A DNA stretch of 64,000 bases, taken from the NCBI GenBank assembly GCA_020091685.1, contig CM034597.1, positions 7,698,532 through 7,762,531 on the forward strand, given 5' to 3'. Positions 1-12,791 of this stretch are shown here, piece after piece; positions within the stretch are counted from its first letter, which is position 1, and every line of letters begins with the position of its first letter. The notes under the pieces were generated by a model, which made no database searches, was not told the DNA's origin, and saw only the letters and a program-made list of their open reading frames with translations. This stretch comes from Lutjanus erythropterus. Its lineage: Eukaryota; Chordata; Actinopteri; Lutjaniformes; Lutjanidae. The position numbers and the translations under genes were made by a program.

Positions 1-650
1 AAATAATTTTCAATGTGCACTTGCAAATATCAGCAACATTATAAACAAGAGCGAATCTTAACTGTCAGAAGTAAGGATGTTGTTGGCAACTAATTTCCCT
101 GTCGATTAAACGCAAAATGATGCAAAAAGCACTAAGAAAACACTCAGCAGTTAAAACTTAGCTGAATTTATTAATTTATAATGTTAAACACTGTCCAAAA
201 AAATTCTGTGTGTATTAAGAGCCATTTGAAATTGTTAATTACAGTCTACAATCGCTAAATCGTACTTTAAATGCCACTGAAATGTCTGTGCTGAATGTGG
301 TCACGTTTCTCCAGTCGAGTGAATATATATCAGCTTATTCTGACACAGTCTACGTTCAACATGATTTCCATTTTCTAGATTAAAACGCTGCCAAAGTGTG
401 CTGGTTTTTTACGAGCCGTCAACTGTCCGACTTTGCTGATATGCACATCCAGGGTTGCCTAGGCGATCAGGGAATACGTGCTGGGCGACAGTGTCACAGC
501 TCTGACTAGTGGCAGGTGGCTGCATAAAATCTTAGTGGCAACAGATAATTGGCATCGTGCATGAAAGAAATATTTCTGAATAGTTTAAGTGACTAGTATT
601 TCTGGTGCCGACTTGTGAGGATGGGGACGTTTAATCGTATAGTCGACTAA
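1..650. other. Intergenic, no feature recognised
   Basis: AT-rich, no credible exon on either strand. A short direct duplication (atctctagtc, about 658-680) lies at its right edge. Confidence 0.4.
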
Positions 651-654
651 TCAC

Positions 655-1185
655 ACGCATCTCTAGTCATCTCTAGTCATCTCGTCTTTTTCAGTATCAG
701 AATCTTTTTTTCATCTTGTTCTTCTTGTTCTTTCTTATCTTTTTAATTCTTGTTACATCTTTTTTGTCCTGCACGTATTTGTGTTTACCTATTTTTCATC
801 TTGTTACATCTTTTCTGTTTTTGTTTTCATCTTGTTTTGTCTCTCTTTCTTGATATGCACTGATGGATCCACTAAGAATTTGTATTTTCTGTGCATTATT
901 GTTCCATCTGTTCATGCTGACATCAGTCTTGATGTTAGGAAAGGTGGCGCGAAATGATGCAAAAGAAAAATAATCAATAATTTCCCTCAATTACATCGAA
1001 AATAAAGTAAGGAGCCTGTTCTGAAAATATAAGAAGACTCTGCAGATACTTGGTATGTAGGGAGTAAAACTAAAAAGTTGTCATAAAAATTAATACTCAG
1101 ATAAAGTACAGATACCTGGAAAAATAAGTACAGTACAGTACAATAACAAAGTATTTGTATTTAGTTACTTCCCACCTCTGAACAG
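655..1185 (-). repeat. AGTACTT-type dispersed repeat, copy 1
   Basis: Ends with GTTACTTCCCACCTCTG and contains AAGTACAGATACCTG-like stretches also present near 5908-6410 and 36322-36786. The left half is diverged and T/C-rich (cttcttgttctttctt). Reverse orientation relative to the 5908 copy. Confidence 0.5.
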
Positions 1186-1551
1186 AAGAAACTGCATAAA
1201 TTCAACACTGAAATGAAACCATGTGACAGAACTGCAAATGAATGACTCCATATTTTGATGTTTCAGTGATATAAAGGAGAGCTCAAGGACTAAGCATACA
1301 AGACAAAGTAGAACAAAAGATGGAGATCTAAGGGCATCAATTAACAGCCTGATCCAGCTTTTATGTCAAACAGACTGGTGTAAAAAATGTCTCAGAGTCA
1401 TTTTTCAGCAGCATTGACTCAGAATCATTAAGTGTAAGTACGTGTCACTTTTATATTATGCTGAATGTAGTTGTGTTTTAAAAGATGTGCCTAATGAAAG
1501 TCATGAATGTATATAATTGAATAACAACACATTAATTAATGTGTGCTGTTT

Positions 1552-1830
1552 TTAAAGGACCAGTGTGCATTTTGTGGCATCTAGCTTGTAGCGAGCTTGC
1601 AAATTGCTAACACCTCACCTCACCCTCCCCTTCCAAATGTGCACGAGGACCTACGGTGGCCGCAAAAGGCCCTATCTAGAGATAGTGTTTGTCTGTTCTG
1701 CGTTACTGTAGAAACATGGTGGACTCCATGAAAGAGGACCCGTGCCCTCTGTCGACATTAAGGGCTCAACAACAAACTCGACAGCTCTTATTTTCAGGTG
1801 ATTATACGCTAATTAACTGCTTCTGCTCCA
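1552..1830 (+). repeat. TTAAAGGACCAGTGTG element, truncated copy
   Basis: Starts tttaaaggaccagtgtgc, then the family-typical core (cacctcaccctccccttcc, ctgtagaaacatggtggac, gaggacccgtgccctctg). The right terminal inverted repeat is missing. Short ORFs inside are by-products of the repeat. Confidence 0.6.
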
Positions 1831-2727
1831 TCTATCAAGCTTTGTCACGTGGCACAATTAAATGTTTAAAAGGACAGCAGTAACAGATATTCAACTCAAA
1901 ATTCTTGGTGAAGTTTGAAAAACAATGAGTCCATGATTTCAATGACAGTGACAATGACAACTGTAACCACCATGGGCAGTGGCAAAACCCATGTGACACA
2001 GATACAGGAAATTACTGTAATGTGTGCTGTCTCCTTTCTGAACCGTCTCTGGTTAACACTATCTTGGATAATGATTGGGATGTGGTTTCAGTTGAGTATA
2101 ATTTCACACATTCAGGACAGAGCTAATAATCTGACACTGTATTCTGATATAAGAGAACAACAGGCACCCAGGCAAAAGATGATGTAGTTAAAAGATAATG
2201 TGGTTAAATGCAGTGATATATTTGAAATACCTGAGATATCGCTTGGCTTTGGCAGCCTGTTCCCATTACTAACTCGTCGAATACTGACATTTTGTCTCAG
2301 CAATTCATAAAGAGGTGCACAGTACGCGTTAGCAACTGAAAGGGATGCACCGGGCTTTCGACGTAGTATAAAGAGGGAGAAGTCCACGTCTGAGGGAGGT
2401 GGGATGGATGGATGGGTGAAACAAACACAGGACTTTCACCCAGAAGTCTGGGGTTTTTGTCCCATGTGAGAACCCAAAGATTATTAAAACTATGAGGTGC
2501 ATAACATTACATGTCATGTGACTTGCATCATGTGACATGCTTCAGTGACATCATGTAATGTACTTATTGTAACCCCAAACATGGTTTTATCCGAAGCCTA
2601 AGTGACAAAACTCTAATATGTGACAAGTTGAGGAACAAGTTGGCTATGGACATAATGCTACGTTAGCATAACTGCAGCAAGCTAGTTAGCTGGATATGTT
2701 AACATTTGCAGCTTATGCCAGAAATCT

Positions 2728-3473
2728 TTAAAGGACCACTGTGTGGGATTTACTGGCATCTAGAGGTGAGCTTGCAGATTGTAAACACCTTGTCTCACCC
2801 TCCCCCTCCAAACATGTAGGAGAAACTATGATGTCTGCAAAAAAAAAAAAACACATAAGGCCGTGAGCAGAGCCAGTGTTTTTTTGGTGGCGGACAATCG
2901 TCTATTCCTTGTCTTATTAGAAATAAATGAGATTTTTATTTTGAGCAAAAGTAGCTAAACAAAAACTCATAGGTGTCTCAGAGGTTTCTCCTTGATGACC
3001 ATATGGAGCAACAGGACTTTAATTTGACCACGGAGACAACTGAGTTTTCTTTTAGATCTCACTGTTATCTCAAGAGCTGATTATTTAAAACAAATTTAAG
3101 ATCAGTACAGTGAGACAAAAAATAACATTTTAAGATCTTCAGTTGGGCTCAAATTAGTCTGGGGCTGAGACGAGACAAAAACGCGTTTTTCAGGAGCTGA
3201 ATTTAAGAAGTATGAGAAAATGGTCAAAGTCTCATATTGGTCTTAAATTAAGCTCATTTATGTCTAGGAGACACAGGCCGGACAAAGACGAGATCTTAAT
3301 TTGAATTTTTCTCTGTAGATAAAAATGGCTCATTCTAAGGTGACAAAAATACACTGATTCTTATTTTAAGGTAATTATACGCCATTGAAAAAACATACTG
3401 TTGAATATGATCCTCTAGTTCTGCCATATTCTGCCAATAAATCCTCAGAAATCCTACACACTGGATCTTTAAA
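2728..3473 (+). mobile_element. TTAAAGGACCAGTGTG element with internal insertion
   Basis: Left end aaaggaccactgtgtggga and right end atcctacacactggatcttt are imperfect inverted repeats. The core is interrupted, about 2930-3300, by sequence rich in gagacaaaa and agatctca motifs that other copies lack. This suggests a nested insertion. Probably a non-autonomous DNA transposon. Confidence 0.55.
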
Positions 3474-4130
3474 CATGCAGTTTTACTATTGCTACAGCCC
3501 TCTACGTCTGCACTGCTTCTGCATGTGGAGAAATCCAGAACTCTAGACCTGCCTTGCCAAGTTGCAGTTGCTACGATATCTAGTGTCAATTTATAGTCAA
3601 TAGTCAATTTATGTCAATTTCATGTCAGGGTCAACATCAACATGGAAATCCCTCCTACTGTGCATACTGCCAAATTTAAGATCAGCCCATAACTCCTTAA
3701 AAAAAATCTGCTTATGATTTTAAAATAGCACAGACTTTGCCAAACACATGATGTATTACGTATTGAGCAGCTTATTTTTTATGATTTATCTCTATGGATT
3801 TGGCCAATGGCTTCTACTCAAATCAAGCTCTAAGGAAACATTTGGAAGCAAAAGGGTCTGACCATGGATCATGTTTTAAATTTATATCTGGTGTGTCTAC
3901 ACAGAATGACCTCTCATGTATTAGAGCTCTGTGCTCGACTCAGAAATATACTGATACTTGAAATATTGAAAGTCACATCTACTGTAGAGGTAACACTTAG
4001 TGCCAGGTGCTTTAGAAAACCTCTCAGATTTCCATTATTTTGCACTGCAGACTGCCTGCAAGCACACAGTTGTTCACACAGAATACACGCACTTTGACAA
4101 AGAGACCACATTGTACTGAGGAGTGTGTCA
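3474..4130. other. Intergenic, no feature recognised
   Basis: No coding signal that survives inspection. Short ORFs overlap on both strands, have no splice sites and match no family I know. Confidence 0.4.
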
Positions 4131-4320
4131 CCCTGCTTTCAGTTCATCAAAGGTTGGAAAAGCATGTCGATGACGTGCAAAGAACAAAGCCGTAACACGT
4201 GCGGTGTGAAGTATTAAATTAAAACGTCTTCCTGTTACTTCCCTCGTAGATTTCACCTCTCCACTTTGATGTCTGACCTGTGAGGAAGAAGTGAACGAAG
4301 CTGCACGCTCGATGTTATTG

Positions 4321-4358
<38 letters not shown>

Positions 4359-4870
4359 GAGTCTCATTAGGGAATTTTACCCCAGCAAAAGATTTCGCAA
4401 TAAAGAAAACAAGGATGATAAAGAAAATGAAAGAAGGAGAGAAAGCAGGAGGAAATCCAGAGGAAAAGAGGACTGGGGATATTGTAATTAGTTGCACCTG
4501 TTTCCTTTAACCCAGCTCTAGTTTCCCTCTACAAACGCATGCAGATTACCCATCAAAGCCCCTCGTCGCTGCCTCTGCTCAATGGATCCTTTGTTGCCAG
4601 TTGTCAGGGAGGCGGCCCACAAAAGTATGTAACACAAGCAGGCCACATTGCTCTGGAACTTACAGTACATGCAAGCCTCCACCGGCCACAACAAGAATAA
4701 TAGGGAGTGTTTGTAGACACAGAGTCTGCATCACTCCACGCATGTGAGACACTGGTGGCACTTTTTTGGGGAGGGGATGTGACCACAACAGTTGCATCAT
4801 CTGTCAGCAGTCTGAAATGGGCCTGCATTAGCTGTTAGTGAAGAGGAACGAGCTGTGCCACACAGGCCTC
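4130..4870. promoter_or_regulatory. Candidate conserved non-coding element (repeat-poor)
   Basis: Contrasts with the flanks: unique-looking, GC-balanced, no dispersed repeats except one (GT)n run at 4325-4354. Contains a SOX-like cctttgttgcc near 4588, ttgtaattagttgc near 4480 and an E-box cacctg. Its place on the 3' side of hs2st1 fits the LMO4-side regulatory desert known in vertebrates. Needs alignment to other fish. Confidence 0.3.
4325..4354 (+). repeat. (GT)n microsatellite
   Basis: Fifteen uninterrupted GT units. Confidence 0.95.
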
Positions 4871-5337
4871 ATATCAACAAAGGAAAGATAAATTTGCTTG
4901 TTTGTGAGTTCACTGAGACAAATGTATATATGCAAATGTATATACAGGGGACTGTACTACTGCTCGTTCTAATAACAATAATACACTTAAAGTTAGACGT
5001 ATTTTAGTTTTATAAGAACATATTACCAGACTCCTCTGATGAAACTGTCTTGTTTTATAAATGATGGTTCTCTTTATGTTCTCCTGGCTCTCACCAGAGA
5101 GTAGCAGATTTATAGGATTACATAATTAGGCTGCAAATTAAAAGTAACTGTATTCCATTACAGTTACAAAAAATAGGATGTGCAGTGGGCATGGATTACA
5201 GTTCATGGGTCTCTGTGAAACCAGCTAAACTGATGGTTGCCAATTGCCAGTTGCCAGCAAAAATGCTTTCCTTATGTAGATTTGCCATTATCTTGTCTCA
5301 GTATCTAATTTAAAGATTTACAGGTATGTCCAACCAC

Positions 5338-5500
5338 TAACATCAGCTTAACAGACCGGCCGCTAACATTAGCTACACAGACTAACCAGTAATACTAACT
5401 ACACAGACAAACTGATAGCTACCCAGACCAAGTGACAACTTTAGCTACACAGATCAACTTTTAATGTTAGCTACACAGACAATCTGCGAACGTTAAAGGT
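5338..5500 (+). repeat. Minisatellite, gctacacagac-type units
   Basis: About five degenerate units of 30-36 bp, each containing a variant of TTAGCTACACAGACYAAC with a spacer of 12-18 bp. Diverged, so not a recent expansion. Confidence 0.7.
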
Positions 5501-5907
5501 TATCCAGAAGTAACGGACAGTAATCAAGCTACATTACTTTAACATTGTTATACTTGGATAGTACTTGGAAAGTAACCCACCCAACCATGACTCTGACAAA
5601 TCCTTACTCATGCAGAGAGTATTGATAACTGTGTAGTAACTTTTAGTAGACATATTGGAGTGAATATACACATCCTAAGGCATAAGTCTTGTGATTGATA
5701 TATATATTTTCCCTTTCCTTGTTAACATGAAAAGACTGAGATTTGATCATACTAACGTATCGTCTGTGTACCCAAAGACTCCTCTGTGCCAAACAGTTCC
5801 ACTGTTGTCCATAAACCATTAAAACAGTCACACTCAGTGACACACACTGCTGTTTATCTTGAGTAAATCCCACATACACCATCCTGCTGTTGTATATATT
5901 CTCTAGC

Positions 5908-6415
5908 CAGAGGTGGGAAGTAACATTTTACTTTTATTTCCTACATTTTAACACAAATATCTGTACTTTATACTCCTTGCATTTTGAAAACTAAAATTAT
6001 TGATTATTTACATTTTGCATCATTGCACACTGCCAACACCAAAAATGAGTTCAACCCAAATGGACTGAACAATAACACATAGAAAAGACATGTAAGGTGT
6101 ATCCATTTGTGTATATCATGCACAACAGACACAATGAGACAAAACAGAGGGGGGAGACTCGACCATGGAGAAAATGTGAGGTTCAGTTAGCTTTTTGCAG
6201 GAACAACCAGTAGAACAGTTCTTTATGGGGTACTTTTTACTGTTATAGTATATTATATGTTAGAGTATATTTCAGAACCTGTACTTTTTCCACTTTTACT
6301 TGAGCAAAGAAGTTGAATCAGTACTTCTACTTTTACCAGTTGTTTTTACACATCTGTAGTACACGATACAGTATCTGTATTTCTACTTGAGTATAGAATG
6401 TGTGGACTTTTGCCA
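5908..6415 (+). repeat. AGTACTT-type dispersed repeat, copy 2
   Basis: Begins cagaggtgggaagtaac and ends near gtatagaatgtgtgg. The internal segment cgaccatggagaaaatgtgagg recurs in the 36322-36786 copy in opposite orientation. About 500 bp, probably a non-autonomous DNA transposon. Confidence 0.6.
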
Positions 6416-6747
6416 CTTTTGTCTCTAGCTTACTGTTGACTAATGTTTGTTAAAAACTGCAGTGCACATTTCTACATTTCTAGAGTTATCTCTTCAGTAG
6501 AAAACTACAGACTTGGGGCTGAGTGCCAAAAACAGGGTAGAAAAGTCAAAAAGTTCTGAGTGACAGTTTCTATTTCTTGATGTAATCAGTGAGATGTTAA
6601 AACCCAACTAAAACTTGCCATGTGACTTACGTAACAAAATTTAGATAATATAACTTACGTGGTCCGGTATGCTTGTCACTGGTATTGTTTCTATTCTGTC
6701 GTTTCCATATGAGGATGTGTTGAACAATCAGTAGCACATTACAGTAG

Positions 6748-7098
6748 TTAAAGGACCAGTGTGTAGGATTTGGTGTCATCTAAAGGTGAGGTTGCAGATT
6801 ACACTTTGTCTCTCTCTCCCCTTCTAAGTGTGTAGGAGAACCTACTGTGGCCGTGAAACTTGCGAAAAACGCAAAGGCCCTCTCTAGAGCAGGTGTTTGG
6901 TTTGTCTCTTCTGGGCTACTGTAGAAACATGGCACTGTAACATGGCCGACACCACTGATATAGTGGGCTAATTCTAAGGTAACAACAGCACAATAATAAT
7001 TCTACACTAATGAAAACATAGTTATGAATATTAGATTCTATTTCTGCTAAATTCTGTCAATGAATCCCTCTAAATCTGAAGCACTAGACTTTTAAAGA
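6748..7098 (+). mobile_element. TTAAAGGACCAGTGTG element, near full length
   Basis: About 350 bp, starting ttaaaggaccagtgtgtagg and ending gaagcactagacttttaa. Contains the family core (gtaggagaacctactgtggc, ctgtagaaacatggc). Small non-autonomous DNA transposon pattern. Confidence 0.65.
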
Positions 7099-7559
7099 CC
7101 TGATGAATAAAATGATGTTGATAGCTGCTGTAACATCATGAATGCAGCGTATCAAAGATCTCAGTCATACTGTATATTGATCAGTATGAGGCTGATGATC
7201 TCCATAATCAATATCATGTATGGACTGTTCATCTCTCAATTTGTAGATTGTCTGGATCCAGCAGCTTTCCAATTTCCTCCATATGGTCGCCACATCATTG
7301 AAAACATTTTAAACGAGTGACATTTTGGTCAAAGTGTTCCTGATCCCAGATCAGCCAGTGCTCTGCACAGCTGCTGCAGCCGAATAGCGTTCATATGAAG
7401 AAACTGTCCTTGATTAGGTTATTATCAAAATCATTTAGCGTTTCAATAAGAGAAGTACGGGGAGGAGTGACGGCGATGTGGTGGTTCAGTGGTATTCTCT
7501 GTCATTGAATTGGACGCTGATAGGTTCACATGCTCACCTCATGGAACGTATCTGACAAT

Positions 7560-7990
7560 GAACGCGGCGGCGGAGGCAGGGGGTAAAGGGGGAGAGAACA
7601 TTCTGCATTCAAGCGCTAATTAGAAAAATTAGATCTATGAAAGGCAGCAAGTGATCTAGGCCTTCAACCTACGTCTGTGTACCGCTGTAGCAGCACAAAG
7701 AGGAGGCAACAATAAGCACTGAGGAGGAGGGTGGGTGGAGGGGGGTGGGGGGATAAATAATTTAATCCATTATCTACTCTGCAAAGCTCATCAGCACTGC
7801 TACACAATGGCCACGATTGAATTGCTGATTGCATTTCTCTCCTACCCTCCAGGAGAAAATGCCCATGCACCACTATGTGCTCTCAGCCTGCCAGCACGAC
7901 CAAGAGCGGGAGAAAGACGGAGGGAGAGGGAGAGACAGAGTAGTGTAGAGTGTCTTCCACCAAGGTCAAACTACAATACAGCAATCTAAT
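7560..7990. promoter_or_regulatory. Candidate conserved non-coding element
   Basis: Repeat-poor, with gcgctaattagaaaaattagatc (homeodomain-type) and ataaataatttaatccatta (a bicoid/OTX-like taatcc). A purine-rich ggggtgggggg stretch is also present. No ORF of coding character. Confidence 0.28.
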
Positions 7991-8288
7991 TAAGAGTATC
8001 AGAGAGTTTCCTGTACAGGGTCAACCTCCCCGTTGTGCTCACAGGCTCATGTTGTCCATTATGTATTACATCATGTACTGCTGCATGTAAATGATGGATG
8101 TGATGCCTTGATCTTCCTGTCCATGTTCTTTTTAATTGATAAGAATGTCTCTGTAAAAAGAGTCGTGGCACTATTGTCTGTCTGTGGTAGTTTAACCAGC
8201 CGTCTGTATGGATGTATTAATGCTCAGGTATTAGTGTGATTTGTGGTTGTTGTTTGAGATGGCAATGTCGGTCTGTTTGTTCTTCAGT

Positions 8289-9634
8289 CCTAGCCTGGGA
8301 ACCAGACAAATCTATGAACTCATGTTTTATTTGCTCTGGCAGATGCATCTGGCCAACAAACAGTAGAAGAAGTGGGCGGAGTCTTGAGGTCTGAAAAGTG
8401 AAGCCAATGCAGGAGTGTCTTGCATTCTTTATAATGGCCAGCAGGGGGCAAATCTGTAAATCTAATCCCATTTATAGAGTGCGTTGTGACTGACAATTCC
8501 CTTTACTAACAAAGTTATTGCAGTAATGTAGTTGCAACATAACTTTTGCAACATGTGAAGTTGTAGCAACCTACCTACCTACTAGTGTTGATATTTGGTT
8601 TCAGAGTATCCACTACTTTTTCTTTTTGGAGATCTTGTGACGTTTTAGCAACATTATAGCAATGTGAATACAGAGGATGTTGAATAGATGTAGCAAAAAT
8701 ATCTGTCAGGTTGTAACATTTCAACAACCTAGCAGCAAAATAATGTTGTAACTGTAATGTTGCAGTAACGCAACATTAATGTTACAAATTTACGTCACAA
8801 TCGCGATATCGCACTGACATACTGTGTTTATGGGGCAGTGCAACACACAGGGCTCACGAAACTCAGACCAAACAGTCAGACAAAACAGTATTGATGTTGT
8901 TATTGATTTGTTGCATAATAACATAATTTAGCATACTGTTAAGCTGTAATAGAAGCTGGCTGCCACTCTATTACCAGTTTCCAATGTTGCCTCCAAAAAC
9001 TCAGATCAAACTATGAAACTTGGCAGTCAAATATGGATTAAGATTCTATTAATACACTGCCACTTTGTTGTTTAAATGTTTTCAGAAACATACCTAATAC
9101 AATACTAATACAAGAAAGATTACAACCAAGCAGACTTCCTGCTGAACCAAGAATCGCCCATGTTGCAGTACATCACCCACCAGCTCAACATTCTCATCTT
9201 TATTGTGCCTGCTCTGGTTGCAAAAATCCAAGATGGCGACCCCCATAATGCCAAATTCAAGGCTATACAGAGGAGCACGACCTTATTGGACTCAGGCATT
9301 TTCATAAACAAATAAGATGGCTACCGCTGATGTGAAACATTCTGTTGAATTTACTACCATGTCAGTACTAAATGAAATAGACAGTAAATTTTCTCTGAAA
9401 GAACAAACAACTGCATGTGAAGCTGCTGATAATAAAAAAAAAAGATGTATGTGCTGTAATTCTTACATCACACATTTTGTTGCCCTGATTGGTTGTTGGT
9501 TGTAGGTCTATCCAACTACACTCTGAGATATTTAGGTCTGCACCAATTGATAACGCCCCTTGGAAGTTGAAAATGACCTGAGATGTTCCACGCTAATTTG
9601 CATTTGCTAATTGGTCTGGCAATGCCAGGCTAGG
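8289..9634 (+). mobile_element. 1.35-kb element with CCTAGCCTGG inverted termini
   Basis: Perfect 10-bp inverted termini, CCTAGCCTGG (8289-8298) and CCAGGCTAGG (9625-9634), are flanked by a direct TCAGT on both sides (8284-8288 and 9635-9639). The interior has no transposase ORF and includes an 8516-8790 stretch rich in gcaacatt/gttgcaac. Non-autonomous DNA transposon, or two half-elements. Confidence 0.55.
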
Positions 9635-9635
9635 T

Positions 9636-10290
9636 CAGTCCACCAACTGACAAATTTCAGCAACGATTTGATGGATTGCTGTGACATTTTGTAGAGACAT
9701 TCATGACACTCAACGGGTGCATTGTAATAACTTTTGTGATGCTCTGACTTTTTCTCTAGCGCCACCAAGAGGTTAACATCTTGGGGTTTTGGTGAAGTGG
9801 TTCCATAAGTGTTGAATGGATTACTAAGAACATTTGTACAGACATTCAAGGTCCCCAGAGGATGAATCCTAGTGACTTTTCATCGAGTGCCACCAGCTCA
9901 CAGTTGTTCTTTATCTCATAAAATATCTCTACATCTACTGGATGGATTGGGATAAAATTTTGTAGACATTTATAGTTAGCAGAGGAAGAATACCCTGTAT
10001 GTCAAGCAACCCCCCAACTTTTCCTTTATCACTAGAATTAGTTCACATTTGTGGTTTTGAGTAAATGTCTCAACAAATATTGGATGGAATGAGATTTGGT
10101 AGAGATGTTCATGTTCCCCCTAACATGAAATGTTATCACCTGGCTTTGAACCGAGCATAAAATTCTATACAAACTCAGATGGTGCACATGGTAAACACCT
10201 GCTAAACATCAGTATGTTATCATATTAAAGTTAGCATTTAGCTCAAAGCACAAATATTCCTAGCCCCATCTTTTGCTACTCATATATTAG
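9636..10290 (+). repeat. Diverged tandem-type repeat (gatggattg...ttgtagacatt units)
   Basis: About three units near 150-180 bp, each with ggatggattg-type, attttgtaga(c/g)acattcatg-type and agcgccacc(a)-type segments. They are followed by a tail (ttagcatttagctcaaagca) that recurs alone at about 14955-15085. Confidence 0.55.
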
Positions 10291-10315
10291 TCACCAGGTA
10301 TTTATCTTTTAGAGA

Positions 10316-10662
10316 AATTAAAGGATCACTGTGTTGGATTTAGTAGCATCTAGTGGTGAACTTGCAGTTTGCAAACACTTTGCCTTTACAAATCTTGCAA
10401 CAAATGTGAAAGGCCCTATCAATAACCAGTGTTTGGTTTGTCTGTTCTGGGCTACTGTAGAAACGTGGTGCATCACAGTCAACTCCGTGGAAGAGGACAT
10501 GTGTCCTCTGTAGATGTAAATGGCTCATTCTAGTTCATGAAAACACAATTCTTACTTTCAGGTGATTATACACTAATGAAAACATACTTATGAACATTAA
10601 ATTCCATTATAGCCATATTCTGCCAATAGATCCCCCTAAGTTTTGCACACTGGGGCTTTTAA
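10316..10662 (+). mobile_element. TTAAAGGACCAGTGTG element, near full length
   Basis: Starts ttaaaggatcactgtgttgg, ends gcacactggggcttttaa, same core as the 6748 copy. The small ORFs on both strands here are by-products of the repeat. Confidence 0.65.
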
Positions 10663-10689
10663 CCCTTAGCTCAGTCTCTTGAATCTAAC

Positions 10690-12530
10690 ACAAACACATG
10701 AGAGGCAAACCTGGGCCTCACACAGCTGCTATCATAGCTGTGAACTCTTAGTCTTGTTTAACTATCCTTCTGACATCGTCAAATGTCAATGTGTTACAGG
10801 CTAGAAGGCAAGAGAGCATTAATGGATGAATCTGGCAATGCGTTATGATGGTGATGGCTTCCATCGTTTTCTCTCCCCATCAACTACAATCCATCATCTG
10901 CACCAGGCTGCAGGAAAATAGGAATATCAGGAACGCTTAAAGTTTTCTTGGCCCAGTGCCTTTGACATGCTGGCTTAATTTTACCTTCCATTTCAGCATG
11001 GCGCATTTACATAAAACACAGGGAAAAGTAGTACACATAATGGTACCCTTTGGCTAAGCGCTTTAAGGTCCTGTCTTCAGTCCCAGTGAGGGGCAGTCAA
11101 GCTGCCTCTGCTCTGCTCTGTTTGTTTTATGGAGCAGTAGTGAAACCACTTTGAGGTCAGCTAGCTGCAAAAACTGTGCTGGGTCTCCTATGGTCCGCTG
11201 AAAAAGGGTCCAAAACCAATCCAGAGGGCCATTTCTAGTAGTCCAGCCAACTTTCATTGACAAAAAGAGGTCATTACTCTGCACAGCTTCAGCAATAAGA
11301 GGATCAAATGCTCTAGATGGGTTGTAATGGAGACATTTTACTTATGTTAGGGCTGCTGGCCTCGCTGATCAATTCCTCCTGCAAAGGTGCTTCTGCAGGA
11401 AGAGGCACATCATTAAAAAAGCCCAAAATATCCCCTCTCACAACATGCAGCAATATGGGTACTCCATTTGCACACCATGAATTAATTTGAGTGCTGTCAT
11501 TATGCAAGTACAGCACAAATTGTCCAAGACCAAGTGAAACTATTTATAGCTATCACAAGGCCTGAGAGCCAAGTGTGCCTAATGGTGTAATTTGTATTGT
11601 TAATGGTAATGCACTATTAGTTTGTTCCATTTGGCTTTGCACAGGTGCATTAATGGGGGCTTGGTGGACCGTTTCAGTCAGCTCCCATGCTGCTCGGAGG
11701 AGGCTTTCAGAAGGACCACGGCTCCCTCTAGTGGCTGAGAGCGGAAAGACGAGGCAGGAGCTGCTGCCAAAACTGTGCACTTCAAATGCAGGCTGGAGTC
11801 AAGGTTAGGAGGGAGGTGGGTTATTTAGCTGAAACAAAAGATGAACCTTTTGTTGAGCAGATAAAATCAAGCAGAGAGACCTGCGCACACACAAAAAAAC
11901 TGCACAAAAGCTTAAAAAAAAAAAAAAAAAAAGCCACCAACAAACAGTTCCCACAACAACAAAGCAGGATAGACTTTTGAAATATTGTGTTCCTAATTAA
12001 CCTTCAAGCTCATCAGCCACGATCAATATAGAGTGTAGCCTTTTTTTCTAATTGAGATGAAGTAATTATCAGACTGTATTCATCTCGTTAATGAAACAAT
12101 GTTCCAATATGCCTGCAGCTAAACTGTTAATTGAGTTCTATTTTCTGAGACGGGCGGCCTCTCCTTGTGTCCATGGCCACAAAGCGTCAAATATGGGTTG
12201 AGGCCTTTGTGCTCATCTCTGTGTAGACACAAGAACAGGCTGTGGACTGGTGGAGCGTGCTAGTGCTTCTTCTCCCTGCAGACACTCTCCCTCCCTCCTG
12301 TCTATTCTCCCATCAGAGAGGAGGCAAGAGTTGGTAATACCGCTGACTTCAGCAGATCATCCCGTCCCAGTCTGTTATTTCACGGTTTCAGTGGTTAAGT
12401 ACTCCCTGTTGAGTAAGATATAGCGAGGCAATTATTCTGTAATTATGGAGCCAAAAGACGAGAAATGGAGTCAAGAGTGACTGGGCTCATGTAAATCACC
12501 GCGAGAGGCTGAAAGAGGGTGAAAAAACAA
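10690..12530. promoter_or_regulatory. Large repeat-poor island, candidate conserved non-coding cluster
   Basis: About 1.8 kb without any of the dispersed families that fill the flanks; only an A run (about 11911-11931) interrupts it. Several AT-rich homeodomain-type cores (cctaattaacc near 11991, gtaattatcag near 12063, ttaattgagttc near 12128, gtaattatgg near 12439). No ORF shows splice sites or family similarity. Fits a developmental enhancer cluster on the LMO4 side of hs2st1; this is inference. Confidence 0.35.
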
Positions 12531-12791
12531 GCCTGATTGTCCACATATGGGAGCGCTCATTGCCCCCATGTACTGTATGAAATGAAATCTCTAACCCTGA
12601 CAAAAGCAAATTTACAAACGAGTGAAAAAGACTATAACTATTCAGCCTCCACTGAAACATCCCTAACTCAAAAAATACAGTATAACATAAACAGTACATA
12701 TACGAGACCTAATATATATATTAGATTAATCATGTAGTTGATTGACAGAAAATTAACTTGCAGCTATTTTGATCATCCACCGGACGACAGG

